17,667 bases of DNA from JAIBCL01 sp031411695 (GTDB lineage: Bacteria > Verrucomicrobiota > Verrucomicrobiia > Verrucomicrobiales > Verrucomicrobiaceae), in contig JANOBO010000099.1 of the NCBI GenBank assembly GCA_031411695.1, positions 1-17,667 of the forward strand, in the 5' to 3' direction. Position 1 is the stretch's first letter. Every line of letters begins with the position of its first letter. Below the pieces are notes generated by a model, which was not told where the DNA came from, ran no database searches, and saw nothing but the letters and a program-made list of their open reading frames with translations. Shown here in pieces: positions 1-7,722 of the stretch. The translations under genes were made by a program, and so were the position numbers.

Positions 1-1361
1 TTCCCGCCCAGTTCAGACAACAGATTGTTCAGGCTCTGGATGCCGCTGGCCAGCGCGCGCGTGTACTCCGTGCTGCTGCGCACGCTTTCCGTCACCGCAC
101 CGGTAAAGTCATCGCGCATCCGGTTCAGCGCCTTGGCAAACTCCATGTCCACTTTCTCCTGATGCGCGTTGGCGCGCTTGTCGAGGTTGTGCGCCTGTTC
201 CACGATCTTAGCGGACAGCGCGTCGAGATCGCCGAGAAACTCCCGTTGCGCGCCGGCCACAGCCTTGACCAGAGAGTCCATCATGCCGGCAGGGTCACCA
301 CCGGCGATGTGGCCGCCGTCGTTGAAGCGGGGGATCAGCACCTCGTTACAAAAGGCGTCGATGTCGTTCAGATTGTCGTCCTCAGCCTTCGCCAGCGCGT
401 TCATCGGAAAGTTCAGCAGCATGGCAAACACGAGGCCGACCAGCGTGGCGTCAAAGGCGCCGCCGAGGCCGTTGATCACACCCTTGAGCACCGCAATGAT
501 CGCCTTTACGTCGTCGAGGTTGTCAAAGTTCAGGCTGAGCAATGCGTGCGAAAGTCCGAGCACCGTGCCGACGAAACCCATGATCGGGATCGCCCACAGG
601 AACGCCTTCACCGGCGAGTAGCTGCCGCCGATGCGGGAGCTGTCGATGTCGGACTGCGCGGACATGAGTGTGACGGCGTCGGCGGTGTTTTGTTTTCCTT
701 CGAAGAGTTCCAGCCCCTTGCGGATGCGGTTCACCATCAGGCTGTCACGCAGGCGGTGCGGCAGTCCGTAAATGTGATCGATGAACGAGCCCACCGTCTC
801 GCTGTTGATCTCATTTCCGAGCTCGACCGGCAGCACGTCGAGGAGCAACGCGCGGCGTTGATGCCGGAGCTTCTCGAGCTTGAGGTACAGGATCGCCATC
901 GCCCAGAAAAAGAACAGCGTGTTCAGCCCGTTCACTGGCAGATGGCCCTTCCACACATTGGCCAGGTACTGCATCAGGTTGAATTGCGAGGATGCGAGGC
1001 CGGGTGGCGGAGAGAATGACATGATGACACCGAGGAAGGCTGCCGTCGCCACTGTGCCGATGGCGAGACTGACCCAGATGTTCGCGTTCGTCGGATCACT
1101 TTCGATCCACCCCTGCCGCTCCGGCTTCTGCGGCGTGTAATCGATCTGCGGCTGCTCGACGCTGCTGCTGCTGATGCTGCCGTGGTGGTCGCCAAAGTGA
1201 TCTCCCGCTCCATCGGGTGCGGGCGTCAGGCCGTCGGCGGGCGCATCGAGCGATTGCGGGATCTGCAGCTTGGTGTTGCAACCGGGGCAGCGCACGACTT
1301 TGCCTGCCGTCTCCGGTTCGGCCTTGAGCTGCATGTTGCATGAGGGGCATTTGAACTTCAC
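1..1361 (-). CDS. MotA/TolQ/ExbB-family proton channel protein with N-terminal zinc ribbon, partial (3' end off left edge)
   Basis: This is the first 453 codons of a gene that leaves the window. Residues 5-28 carry CPSC and CPGC pairs 17 residues apart, like the MJ0042-type zinc ribbon. A Ser/Pro/Asp/His-rich linker runs to about residue 90. Hydrophobic segments follow near 93-116 and 146-161, then the two channel helices typical of MotA/TolQ/ExbB: IPIMGFVGTVLGL at about 258-270 and the AFDATLVGLVFAMLL region at about 302-316. After residue 370 the chain is polar and heptad-like, probably a coiled coil. Family knowledge: such proteins sit in the inner membrane and use proton flow to energise envelope work with an ExbD/TolR partner, which would lie beyond the left edge. 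The GTG at 1361 is chosen because GGAGG lies 8 bases upstream and because the next in-frame ATG (1334) would remove the first Cys pair. The family is confident; the partner and substrate are unknown. Confidence 0.88.
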   Translation of the reverse strand, partial: MKFKCPSCNMQLKAEPETAGKVVRCPGCNTKLQIPQSLDAPADGLTPAPDGAGDHFGDHHGSISSSSVEQPQIDYTPQKPERQGWIESDPTNANIWVSLAIGTVATAAFLGVIMSFSPPPGLASSQFNLMQYLANVWKGHLPVNGLNTLFFFWAMAILYLKLEKLRHQRRALLLDVLPVELGNEINSETVGSFIDHIYGLPHRLRDSLMVNRIRKGLELFEGKQNTADAVTLMSAQSDIDSSRIGGSYSPVKAFLWAIPIMGFVGTVLGLSHALLSLNFDNLDDVKAIIAVLKGVINGLGGAFDATLVGLVFAMLLNFPMNALAKAEDDNLNDIDAFCNEVLIPRFNDGGHIAGGDPAGMMDSLVKAVAGAQREFLGDLDALSAKIVEQAHNLDKRANAHQEKVDMEFAKALNRMRDDFTGAVTESVRSSTEYTRALASGIQSLNNLLSELGG

Positions 1362-1424
1362 TTCGATATCCTCCAGTTGGGTTTGGGTGTTGGCTTCATG
1401 CGTACGTCGATGAGCCTCGTGCAG

Positions 1425-1454
1425 TATTCTGGCCCGCGTGTTTTTCGACAACAA
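1425..1454 (-). promoter_or_regulatory. possible sigma-70-like promoter for the ExbB-like gene
   Basis: In the 150-bp gap between the sulfatase stop and the ExbB-like start, the minus strand reads TTGTTG (1454-1449), an 18-base spacer, then AGAATA (1430-1425), about 64 bases before the GTG. This is a loose match to the -35/-10 consensus. It would let the channel gene be transcribed apart from the sulfatase. It is only a pattern match. Confidence 0.25.
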
Positions 1455-1511
1455 CTTTCTCTCTTATCCGAAATAAGGGCGGCCATCGGGGCGGTGCGGC
1501 GGGGTGGAGCG

Positions 1512-2957
1512 CTACCTCGCCTTGCCGGCCTTTGGCTTCTTGCCAGCCTGCGCCGGTCCCGGCTCGCCCCACGATCTCTCGGCGTTGTATTGCGGATTCG
1601 CCGTGGGCAATTGCGCGCCGGCCCCGGTTCGCCACGTATGCAGCTTCCCAACCAGCCGGCTGGCGATTTCGGTATGGACTGGAGCGACGTTGTCCATCTC
1701 GCCGATGTCGCGCTTCAAATTGTAAAGCTCGACGTGACTGTCCTCAAACCACTCGATCAGTTTCCAGTCGCCCTCGCGGATCGCGCTGTATGGCGTCGCG
1801 CTGCCAGGATGGTAATGCGGGTAGTGCCAGTAGATCGCGTCGCGTTTGAGATTTCCGGTTTGTGTGAGCAGAGGCATGAGGGATTCGCCATCGATCGTCT
1901 GCCCATCCTTCGCGGGGACGCCCGTCGCCTCCAGCAAGGTCGGGTAATGATCGCAACTGATCACCGGCACATCGCACGTCGCGCCGGCCTTCACCTTTGC
2001 CGGCCAAGAGACGATGAGCGGGATGTGCACGCCGCCGTCGAACGCGCTGCCTTTGCCCCATCGCGAAGGGGAGTTGTCCGTCGGTCCGCGTTTCCAGCCG
2101 CCGCCGTTCACCGTTCCGCTGAGCCCGCCGTTGTCACTGGTGAAGATGAAGATCGTGGTCTGCGTGAGCTTCAATTCATCCAGCTTCGCGCGCAGGCGAC
2201 CGACGCTGTCATCCACGCTCTCGACCAGCGCTGCGTAAACGGGATTGCAGTGTCCGCCGTCCGCGCGCTTTGCCTGGTATTTTGCGATCACTTCCTTCTT
2301 CCCCATGATCGGCGTGTGCACCGCGTAGTGCGGCATGTAGATGAAGAAAGGCTTGTCCTTGCTTTTCTCGATGAAGCCGATGGCCTCAGACGTCAGCCGG
2401 TCGGTGAGAAACTCTCCCTCCGGCCCATCTGTCAGCGTCTTGATCTTGTAGGGCGAGAAGTAGCTCGGAGGGGAGCCGCCGTCGGTGCCGGCGATGTTGC
2501 GGTCAAAGCCCTGCGCCTCCGGCCAGAATGCGGGTCCGCCGAGATGCCACTTGCCGATGCTCGCGGTCGCATACCCTGCGCTCCTCAGCCGCTCGGCGAT
2601 GGTTTCTTCCTCCAGCGGCAGCTCCTTCTTCCAGTCCGGAATCTTCAGCCGCGCGCCAGGGCGGTTGTGGCCGGCGATCCAGTCCGTGATGTGCAGACGC
2701 GCGGGATATTTACCCGTCAGGACTGCCGCGCGTGTCGGTGAGCAAACGGTGCACGCCGAGTAAGCCTGCGTGAATCTCACGCCGTCCGCCGCTAGCTTGT
2801 CGATGTGCGGCGTCTCGTAGTACTTGCTGCCGTAGCAGCCCAAGTCCGTCCAGCCCATGTCATCGATCAGCATCAGGATCACGTTTGGTTTCTGATCCGC
2901 AGCGCGAGTGATGGGCGCGGAGATGAGCGCGATGATAAGGAGGATGATGCGATTCAT
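1512..2957 (-). CDS. secreted sulfatase (arylsulfatase A-like, formylglycine-dependent)
   Basis: The 481-residue protein has a signal peptide (about residues 1-19, ending ITRAA). The alkaline-phosphatase-fold sulfatase core starts at PNVILMLIDDMG, where Asp32 and Asp33 are the expected metal ligands. The signature CSPTRAAVLTG has Cys72 as the residue converted to formylglycine, so an FGE-type maturase is needed. GKWHLG (about 135-140) and TSDNGG (about 273-278) supply further active-site and metal positions. It should hydrolyse sulfate esters, probably on polysaccharides or glycans, in the periplasm or outside the cell; the substrate cannot be read from the sequence. The C-terminus is a Lys/Ala/Gly tail. 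The frame stays open upstream to 3068, but the extra residues do not resemble a protein start, while the ATG at 2957 gives a clean signal peptide. No Shine-Dalgarno is visible. It is divergent from the glycerate kinase gene. Confidence 0.94.
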   Translation of the reverse strand: MNRIILLIIALISAPITRAADQKPNVILMLIDDMGWTDLGCYGSKYYETPHIDKLAADGVRFTQAYSACTVCSPTRAAVLTGKYPARLHITDWIAGHNRPGARLKIPDWKKELPLEEETIAERLRSAGYATASIGKWHLGGPAFWPEAQGFDRNIAGTDGGSPPSYFSPYKIKTLTDGPEGEFLTDRLTSEAIGFIEKSKDKPFFIYMPHYAVHTPIMGKKEVIAKYQAKRADGGHCNPVYAALVESVDDSVGRLRAKLDELKLTQTTIFIFTSDNGGLSGTVNGGGWKRGPTDNSPSRWGKGSAFDGGVHIPLIVSWPAKVKAGATCDVPVISCDHYPTLLEATGVPAKDGQTIDGESLMPLLTQTGNLKRDAIYWHYPHYHPGSATPYSAIREGDWKLIEWFEDSHVELYNLKRDIGEMDNVAPVHTEIASRLVGKLHTWRTGAGAQLPTANPQYNAERSWGEPGPAQAGKKPKAGKAR

Positions 2958-3305
2958 GGGCTGATGAAACGGGAGCGTGTCGCGCGTGCTTGCAGAAAGG
3001 CGGTGAGCCCCAGCAGGGCGGCACAACAGAAGCCGTGGCTGACAACGCACGGACGCAGTCGGAATCACGATCTGTCCAAACGGCGCACCGCGTCAGCGGT
3101 GACACGGTTCAGCGTGCGGACCTCTGCAATGTGTCACCGCTGACTCAGTTCTGCCTTGGATCCCAATGAGCCTGCTTCGATTCGGTGCGGTTACACCCAA
3201 CGGCTGTTGTTGTGCATCGCTCCAGGCCGCAGATCACTGCGATCGCTTCTTGTTCATTCAAACCAAACTTCTTGGCGCGGGCCGAACGCTCGTCACCATC
3301 CGCCG
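2958..3305. other. divergent intergenic spacer between sulfatase and glycerate kinase genes
   Basis: These 348 bp hold the 5' regions of both divergent genes. I see no credible gene here, although frames are open on both strands. The only strong structure is the inverted repeat listed separately at 3086-3144. I could not pick out a convincing -35/-10 pair for either gene. Confidence 0.6.
3086..3144. repeat. 14-bp perfect inverted repeat with an alternative local hairpin
   Basis: GTCAGCGGTGACAC at 3092-3105 is exactly reverse-complementary to GTGTCACCGCTGAC at 3131-3144, with a 25-base loop. The left arm can also fold locally: CACCGC at 3086-3091 pairs with GCGGTG at 3096-3101 around a GTCA loop. 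The two folds exclude each other. It could be a REP-like palindrome, an operator, or a terminator or attenuator-like element in the divergent spacer. Confidence 0.6.
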
Positions 3306-4427
3306 ATGCGCATTCTTATTGCGATGGACAAGTTCAAGGGATCGCTGACCGCCGCCGAGGCGGGCGCGGCGGTACAGCGTGGGCTGGCCCGTGTGTTTGA
3401 AGGCGCTGTCATCGATCTTTGCCCGATGGCCGATGGCGGCGAAGGGACGACGGATGCGGTCGTCACCGCTCGTGGCGGCACGAGGATCGAGATCGCGGCG
3501 CACGACGCGCTCGGCCGCGCGATCAGCGCTGCATACGGCATCGTGAACCGGGGCGCCGGACCTGAGGCGGTGATGGAGATGAGCGCCACCGCCGGCCTCG
3601 TGCAGGTGAGCGATGTCCCGCCGCAACCGGATGCGGCCAGCACGCGCGGCACGGGCGAGATGATCCGCGATGCTTTGTCTCGCGATGTGCAGCGCATCAT
3701 CATCGGCATCGGTGGCAGCGCGACGAATGACGGCGGCATCGGCATGGCGCAGGCTCTGGGCTTCACATTTGCCGACGCGGCGGGATGCGCGGTGACAAGT
3801 CTCCCGCGCGACTTCGAGCGCGTCCATTCCATCCTGCCGTCCGCGCTGACTCCTCGCGAGGTGCTCGTCGCCTGCGATGTGCGGAACCCCTTGCTGGGCG
3901 TGGACGGCGCGACGCGCGTCTATGGCGCGCAGAAGGGCGTGCGCGACTTTGCCTTCTTCGAGGCGCGGCTGGAGAAACTGGCGCACCTCGTGGCGCGCGA
4001 TCTCGGCGTGGACTTCCGCGATGAGCCCGGCGCGGGCGCGGCGGGCGGCCTCGGGTTCGCGCTGATGAGCTTCTGCGGCGCGCGGCTCGTTCCGGGTTTC
4101 GATCTCATCGCCTCCATCATCGGCCTCGCGCCGCGCATCGCCGCAGCGGACCTCGTCATCACCGGCGAGGGGAAGCTCGATGCGCAGACGCTGAATGGCA
4201 AAGGTCCCGCTGGCGTGGCGGACATGGCGCGCGCGGCGGGTAAGAAGGTGATCGGCATCGCGGGCGGCATCGAGCACAGCGCGGAGTTGTCGCGGGCCTT
4301 CGATCTGCTGCTGCAGATCAAGCCGGACTCGATGGACGTGGCGGACGCCATGCGCCACGGCGCGCGTCTGCTGGAGGAAAAGGTTGTCGCCAGCGCTGAT
4401 CTGATTAGAGAAAGGCTGAAACCTTAA
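3306..4427 (+). CDS. glxK: glycerate 2-kinase (GlxK/GarK family)
   Basis: The 373-residue protein matches the usual length of the class II glycerate kinase family, which phosphorylates D-glycerate to 2-phosphoglycerate with ATP, feeding glyoxylate- or sugar-acid-derived glycerate into glycolysis in the cytoplasm. Family motifs appear in order: N-terminal MDKFKGSLTAAEA, then PMADGGEGTTDA, then GIGGSATNDGG near residue 135, then GAGAAGGLGFAL, and finally ITGEGKLDAQTLNGKGPAGV towards the C-terminus. The ATG at 3306 is chosen because the family begins right at this Met with the MRILIAMDKFKGS strand; the frame is open further upstream but that stretch reads as non-protein. There is no clear ribosome binding site. 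fabD follows after 20 bp, so the two probably share a transcript. The symbol reflects the family; glxK and garK cannot be told apart here. Confidence 0.93.
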   Translation: MRILIAMDKFKGSLTAAEAGAAVQRGLARVFEGAVIDLCPMADGGEGTTDAVVTARGGTRIEIAAHDALGRAISAAYGIVNRGAGPEAVMEMSATAGLVQVSDVPPQPDAASTRGTGEMIRDALSRDVQRIIIGIGGSATNDGGIGMAQALGFTFADAAGCAVTSLPRDFERVHSILPSALTPREVLVACDVRNPLLGVDGATRVYGAQKGVRDFAFFEARLEKLAHLVARDLGVDFRDEPGAGAAGGLGFALMSFCGARLVPGFDLIASIIGLAPRIAAADLVITGEGKLDAQTLNGKGPAGVADMARAAGKKVIGIAGGIEHSAELSRAFDLLLQIKPDSMDVADAMRHGARLLEEKVVASADLIRERLKP

Positions 4428-4447
4428 CGGACGAATCAAATACACAG

Positions 4448-5380
4448 ATGAGCAAGCGAGTGGTGTTGTTGTTTGCGGGCCAAGGCGCGCAGAAGGTGGG
4501 CATGGGCAAGGATCTCGCAGAGGCGTTTCCTGCGGTGCGGGTCATGTTTGAAAAGGCGGACGACGTGCTCGGCTTCCATTTGAACCGCCTCATGTATGTC
4601 GGGCCCGTCGAGGATCTGACCAAGACGTCGCGCTGCCAGCCCGCCTTGTTTGTGCACGGTCTGGCCGCCCTCGCCGCGCTGAGGGAGACGGTGCCCGCGC
4701 TGGACATCGCCGCGTGCGCCGGCCTTTCACTCGGAGAATTCACCGCGCACGCCGCGGCGGGCACGTTTGATTTCGAGTCCGGGCTGCGCCTCGTGCATCA
4801 GCGCGGCACATTCATGGAGGAGGCGTGCGAGCAGACTGCCGGCGCGATGGCCGCGATGATCGGCGGCGAGGAGACCGCAGTGCGCGAGCTCGCGCGCGAG
4901 TGTGACGTGGACGTGGCGAACCTGAACGCGCCCGGGCAGATCGTGTTGTCGGGCTCCGTCGCCGGCATCGAGGCGGCCATCGCGGGCGCGAAAGGGAAGG
5001 GGATCGTGAAGGCCATCCCGCTTCCCGTCGCCGGCGCCTATCATTCGCGCCTGATGAAATCCGCGCAGGACAAGCTGGCAGCCGTGCTGGAGCAGACGGA
5101 GCTGCGCACGCCGCGCATTCCCGTGGTGTGCAATGTTGAGGCGCGCGCCGTCGGCACCGCCGCCGACATCCGCCGCACGCTCGCCAGCCAGGTCACCGGC
5201 AGCGTGCGGTGGGCGGAGACGCTCGCGGGCCTCGCCGCGCAGGAGGATGCCTTGTTTCTCGAGCTCAGTCCCGATGCGGCCATCGCCGGCATGATGAGGC
5301 GCATCGACAAGAGCGCCAAGATCATCAGCATCGCCGACGTGGCCGGTCTGGCGAAGGCAGCGGCCGAGCTCACCGCGTGA
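4448..5380 (+). CDS. fabD: malonyl-CoA:ACP transacylase
   Basis: The 310-residue protein has typical FabD length. It moves malonyl from CoA to the acyl carrier protein, the entry step of type II fatty acid synthesis in the cytoplasm. Visible landmarks are LLFAGQGAQKVGMG at the N-terminus, the nucleophile Ser94 in AGLSLGEFTA, Arg119 in HQRG (carboxylate binding), and the catalytic His199 in GAYHSRLM. The residue before the nucleophile motif is Leu, where enterobacterial FabD has His (GHSLGE). The gene lies alone with glycerate kinase, 20 bp downstream of it, and not in a fab cluster. No Shine-Dalgarno is seen before the ATG, so coupling to the upstream gene or leader-independent initiation is possible. 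Confidence 0.95.
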   Translation: MSKRVVLLFAGQGAQKVGMGKDLAEAFPAVRVMFEKADDVLGFHLNRLMYVGPVEDLTKTSRCQPALFVHGLAALAALRETVPALDIAACAGLSLGEFTAHAAAGTFDFESGLRLVHQRGTFMEEACEQTAGAMAAMIGGEETAVRELARECDVDVANLNAPGQIVLSGSVAGIEAAIAGAKGKGIVKAIPLPVAGAYHSRLMKSAQDKLAAVLEQTELRTPRIPVVCNVEARAVGTAADIRRTLASQVTGSVRWAETLAGLAAQEDALFLELSPDAAIAGMMRRIDKSAKIISIADVAGLAKAAAELTA

Positions 5381-5391
5381 GCGCGGCTGGC

Positions 5392-5407
5392 GCCCCGCTT
5401 GCGGGGC
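5392..5407. terminator. GC-rich hairpin between convergent genes
   Basis: GCCCCG (5392-5397) pairs with CGGGGC (5402-5407) around a 4-base loop, 11 bp after the fabD stop and 4 bp before the stop of the convergent membrane-protein gene. There is no T-tract on either side, so it is at best a weak bidirectional terminator or transcript-end stabiliser. Confidence 0.4.
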
Positions 5408-5411
5408 TTCG

Positions 5412-6146
5412 CTATGGCGACGGCGGCGGGTGGCGCACGATTTTGCGCACCGTCTTCCCCGAGTTTAGCAAGTCGTCGCGCTCCAGCCCCGTCAGGCGCT
5501 GCACCGCGCGCAGAAAGCCCATCATCACCAGGAGCATCACGCCCACCAGCGGCACGCCGATGACGAGGAAGCCCGCCCAGTTCAGCGTGCCGATGCTCTT
5601 CACGAATGCCTCGCTGCCCGGCTCCTTGCCGCCGAGCAGATGCATCGCCAGCGCGAAGTTTCCCACGGCTGACAGCAGCATGCCGCAGCCCATGCCCCAC
5701 GACGCGCGCAGCAGCAGCGCCGCAAAGGACGCGCGCAGCTCCGGCGTCACCAGCGCCTTCTGCACCGCCGCGCGGTTGATGAGCTGTGGCGTCAGCAGGA
5801 TGGACTCGATCAACGGCCTGCCCCAGCGATGGCTCAGCGGAAAGGCCAGGCCGAGAAACACCGGCACGCTCGCCTCCTTGATGGCAAACCAGAACGCATC
5901 GAGCTTCAGCAGGCCCAGCCCGCCGGTGATGATGACGGCCACGAGGCCGAGCACGGAAAAGAAGTTCAGCCCGCTGCGGGTGAGGTAGCAATACACGCCG
6001 AATCCCAGTGGCAGCAGCGCCGCCACCACCAGCGCCCAAAAAGGGCCGAGCCGCGCCGGCACGCTCAGCCACTCCAGCGCCGCCGAGGGCAGCACCACGG
6101 TGAGCAACAGATCGGCCAGGGGATTTGCAGGCTTTGCTTCCGGCAT
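5412..6146 (-). CDS. multi-pass membrane protein, VC0807 family-like
   Basis: The 244-residue hydrophobic protein has about six membrane segments: around residues 12-30, 33-54, 63-82, 90-105, 146-168 and 190-214. The run GPFWALVVAALLPLGFGVY, followed by LNFFSVLGLVAVIITGGLGLL and an AIKEASVPVFLGLA segment, has the look of the VC0807 family, inner-membrane proteins of unknown function. That assignment is from memory of the family's pattern and is moderate. It ends with a short basic, proline-rich cytoplasmic tail. The gene is convergent with fabD and divergent from the DUF3828-like gene (70-bp shared upstream region). The ATG at 6146 is the first plausible start; no Shine-Dalgarno is visible. 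Confidence 0.72.
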   Translation of the reverse strand: MPEAKPANPLADLLLTVVLPSAALEWLSVPARLGPFWALVVAALLPLGFGVYCYLTRSGLNFFSVLGLVAVIITGGLGLLKLDAFWFAIKEASVPVFLGLAFPLSHRWGRPLIESILLTPQLINRAAVQKALVTPELRASFAALLLRASWGMGCGMLLSAVGNFALAMHLLGGKEPGSEAFVKSIGTLNWAGFLVIGVPLVGVMLLVMMGFLRAVQRLTGLERDDLLNSGKTVRKIVRHPPPSP

Positions 6147-6216
6147 GAGCCGCGCACGCTACCCGGCCGCGCGGAAGTATCCAGCGTTGTTGCGTGGCAG
6201 CGCGGATGCGGCCACC

Positions 6217-6678
6217 ATGCGCGGCATGAATTCCTTGACCGCTCTCATCGCTCTCTCCCTCCTCGCTGTCACCAGCCTTACCTGTGCCCAGCCTGCAAAG
6301 CCTGCGGCTGCCATCACCCCGGCCGCAAAGCCCGAGGACTTCGTCCTGCGGCTCTACGCGGAACACGCCGCCGGGCGCGGACCTCTCGGCGGTGATCCCA
6401 TCACCGAGGCGGGGCTGCGCGCGTGGTTCGCACCCGGATTCGCCACCCTGCTGTGGAAGGAGATCCAGGCCAGCAAGGAGGAGCCCGGGAAGCTTGACTT
6501 CGATGTGTTCTACAACGCGCAGGATGTGCAGATCACCAAGCTGCGCGTCACCAGTGTGAAGACGACCGACGCATCCGCCGCCGTCAGCGTCACGTTCCGC
6601 AACTACGATCACGATGAGTCGATCCGCCTGCACCTGCGCCGCGCTACCGGCGGCGCGTGGCGCGTGGCGCGTGGGTAA
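6217..6678 (+). CDS. exported DUF3828-like protein, C-terminus apparently frameshifted
   Basis: The reading frame codes for 153 residues. An N-terminal signal peptide (to about TCA-QPA) is followed by a small alpha/beta domain with EDFVLRLYAEHA near residue 39, KLDFDVFYNAQDVQI near residue 92, and VSVTFRNYDHDESIRLHLRR before the end. This order resembles DUF3828, a periplasmic family of unknown function. The frame stops abruptly at WRVARG. Dropping one copy of the 7-bp repeat GCGCGTG (6653-6673) would join WRV to GNILYSDFDLLSHLVEPEAE and a TGA at 6734-6736, which looks like the usual final strand and helix. Met 6217 is preferred over 6226 because it gives the signal peptide a basic residue. 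It may be an allele broken by slippage, a phase-variable end, or a sequencing error. Confidence 0.72.
   Translation: MRGMNSLTALIALSLLAVTSLTCAQPAKPAAAITPAAKPEDFVLRLYAEHAAGRGPLGGDPITEAGLRAWFAPGFATLLWKEIQASKEEPGKLDFDVFYNAQDVQITKLRVTSVKTTDASAAVSVTFRNYDHDESIRLHLRRATGGAWRVARG
6653..6673 (+). repeat. three perfect tandem copies of a 7-bp unit at the 3' end of the DUF3828-like gene
   Basis: GCGCGTG occurs at 6653-6659, 6660-6666 and 6667-6673 without mismatch. Because 7 is not a multiple of 3, gain or loss of one unit changes the downstream frame. With two copies the reading frame runs to 6736; with the present three it stops at 6678. Confidence 0.95.
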
Positions 6679-6776
6679 CATCCTGTACTCCGACTTCGAT
6701 CTGCTCTCCCACCTCGTCGAGCCCGAGGCAGAGTGAGACTGCGTGGCTGCGGCCTCCGCCTCTCACTGCTGGAGTC

Positions 6777-6790
6777 CCGCCTTCAGGCGG
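6777..6790. repeat. short hairpin in the DUF3828-DUF1080 spacer
   Basis: CCGCC (6777-6781) and GGCGG (6786-6790) form a perfect 5-bp stem around TTCA. The 173-bp spacer (6737-6909) is otherwise featureless and lacks an evident promoter. It may be a REP-type palindrome or a weak terminator for the upstream gene. Confidence 0.35.
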
Positions 6791-6909
6791 CGCAGTCGGC
6801 GCCGATGCAGCGCATGGGGTGCCGCGCCGCCCCGGCTCACCGCCCGCCTTGCGGCAGCGCGATTGATTTCCTGCCAGACTGCCGCGCGCTGGCGCGTTGT
6901 GTGGGCCTC

Positions 6910-7587
6910 ATGAAGCATTGTCTCACACTCTCCGCCGTCGCCTTCTCGCTCGCCTTCTCCAGTCATGCCGCAGATGCGTTTGTCCCGCTCTTCGATGGCA
7001 CCACGCTCACCGGGTGGGAGCAGCATAGCGGGAAGGCTGAGTATCGCGTGCAGGACGGCGCCATCGTGGGGAAGACCGTGCCGGACACGGGGAACTCCTT
7101 TCTCTGCACCGCGCGGCGCTACTCGGACTTCATCCTCGAGCTGGAGTTCAAGGTGGACCCCTCGATGAACTCCGGCATCCAGTTCCGCAGCGATTACTAC
7201 ACGAAGGAGACCGAGGTGGAGATCGCCGGGAAGAAAAAGAAATTCCCCGCCGACCGCGTGCATGGCTACCAGTTTGAGATCGACCCCAGCCCTCGCGCCT
7301 ACACCGGCGGCGTGTATGATGAGGGGCGGCGCGGGTGGCTCTTCGACCTGAAGAACAACGAGGCCGCGCGCAAGGCCTTCAAGCAGGGCGAGTGGAACCA
7401 GGCGCGCATCGAGTGCCGTGGTAGCAGCATCAAGACCCTCCTCAATGGTGTGCCCGCAGCCGACTTCACCGACGAGCTGACCAAGGAAGGAGTCATCGCC
7501 CTCCAGGTGCATGGCATCGGCAAGAACGCCGCCGCCGTGGGCAAGGAAGTCATGTGGAAGAACATCCGCATTCAGGAGCTGAAGTGA
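6910..7587 (+). CDS. secreted DUF1080 protein (3-keto-disaccharide hydrolase / GH16-like concanavalin fold)
   Basis: The 225-residue protein has a signal peptide of about 20 residues (ending SHAA-DAF). The DUF1080 opening FVPLFDGTTLTGWE lies at about 24-37. The family's core strands are visible: YSDFILELEFKVDPSMNSGI near residues 74-93, HGYQFEID near 120, and NQARIECRGSSIKTLLNGV near 162-180. The family ending is also present, with LQVHGIG followed by WKNIRIQEL at the C-terminus. Members are jelly-roll proteins of the periplasm or cell surface, expanded in Verrucomicrobia and Planctomycetes; some act on 3-keto-glycosides, but the activity of this one cannot be deduced. ATG 6910 is chosen for the signal peptide, since the longer frame upstream is not protein-like. 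It may work in glycan degradation along with the sulfatase, but the two genes are not linked closely. Confidence 0.9.
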   Translation: MKHCLTLSAVAFSLAFSSHAADAFVPLFDGTTLTGWEQHSGKAEYRVQDGAIVGKTVPDTGNSFLCTARRYSDFILELEFKVDPSMNSGIQFRSDYYTKETEVEIAGKKKKFPADRVHGYQFEIDPSPRAYTGGVYDEGRRGWLFDLKNNEAARKAFKQGEWNQARIECRGSSIKTLLNGVPAADFTDELTKEGVIALQVHGIGKNAAAVGKEVMWKNIRIQELK

Positions 7588-7633
7588 ATCGAGCGCGGCT
7601 GAGCGCGCCGCCGCAGCTTGAGTCGCCATGTAG

Positions 7634-7653
7634 GCGAGCCCGTCCCGGCTCGC
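7634..7653. repeat. 7-bp perfect hairpin, REP-like
   Basis: GCGAGCC (7634-7640) pairs with GGCTCGC (7647-7653) around the 6-base loop CGTCCC, 46 bp past the DUF1080 stop. There is no U-tract. It may serve as the transcript end of that gene or be one of the dispersed palindromes of this spacer. Confidence 0.5.
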
Positions 7654-7722
7654 AACACATCGAGAACAGGCACAACTCCGAACTCCCAGAAGTTCAAGGA
7701 AGCTCCGGCACCCCTGGTTTGC

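Noticed and set aside
1377..2741. Long plus-strand open frame (454 residues) opposite the sulfatase
   Set aside because: It is Arg/Ala/Val-rich antisense shadow typical of high-GC DNA; the minus strand carries complete sulfatase motifs.
3156..3305. Upstream extension of glycerate kinase by 50 residues
   Set aside because: The translated extension does not resemble any protein, and the family begins at the Met encoded at 3306.
3258..4445. Long minus-strand open frame opposite glycerate kinase
   Set aside because: Composition (His/Arg/Ala-rich) and complete overlap with an unmistakable glycerate kinase mark it as a shadow.
5041..6681. 546-residue minus-strand frame spanning the fabD end and the VC0807-like gene
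   Set aside because: It overlaps three recognisable genes in other frames and has no domain-like character.
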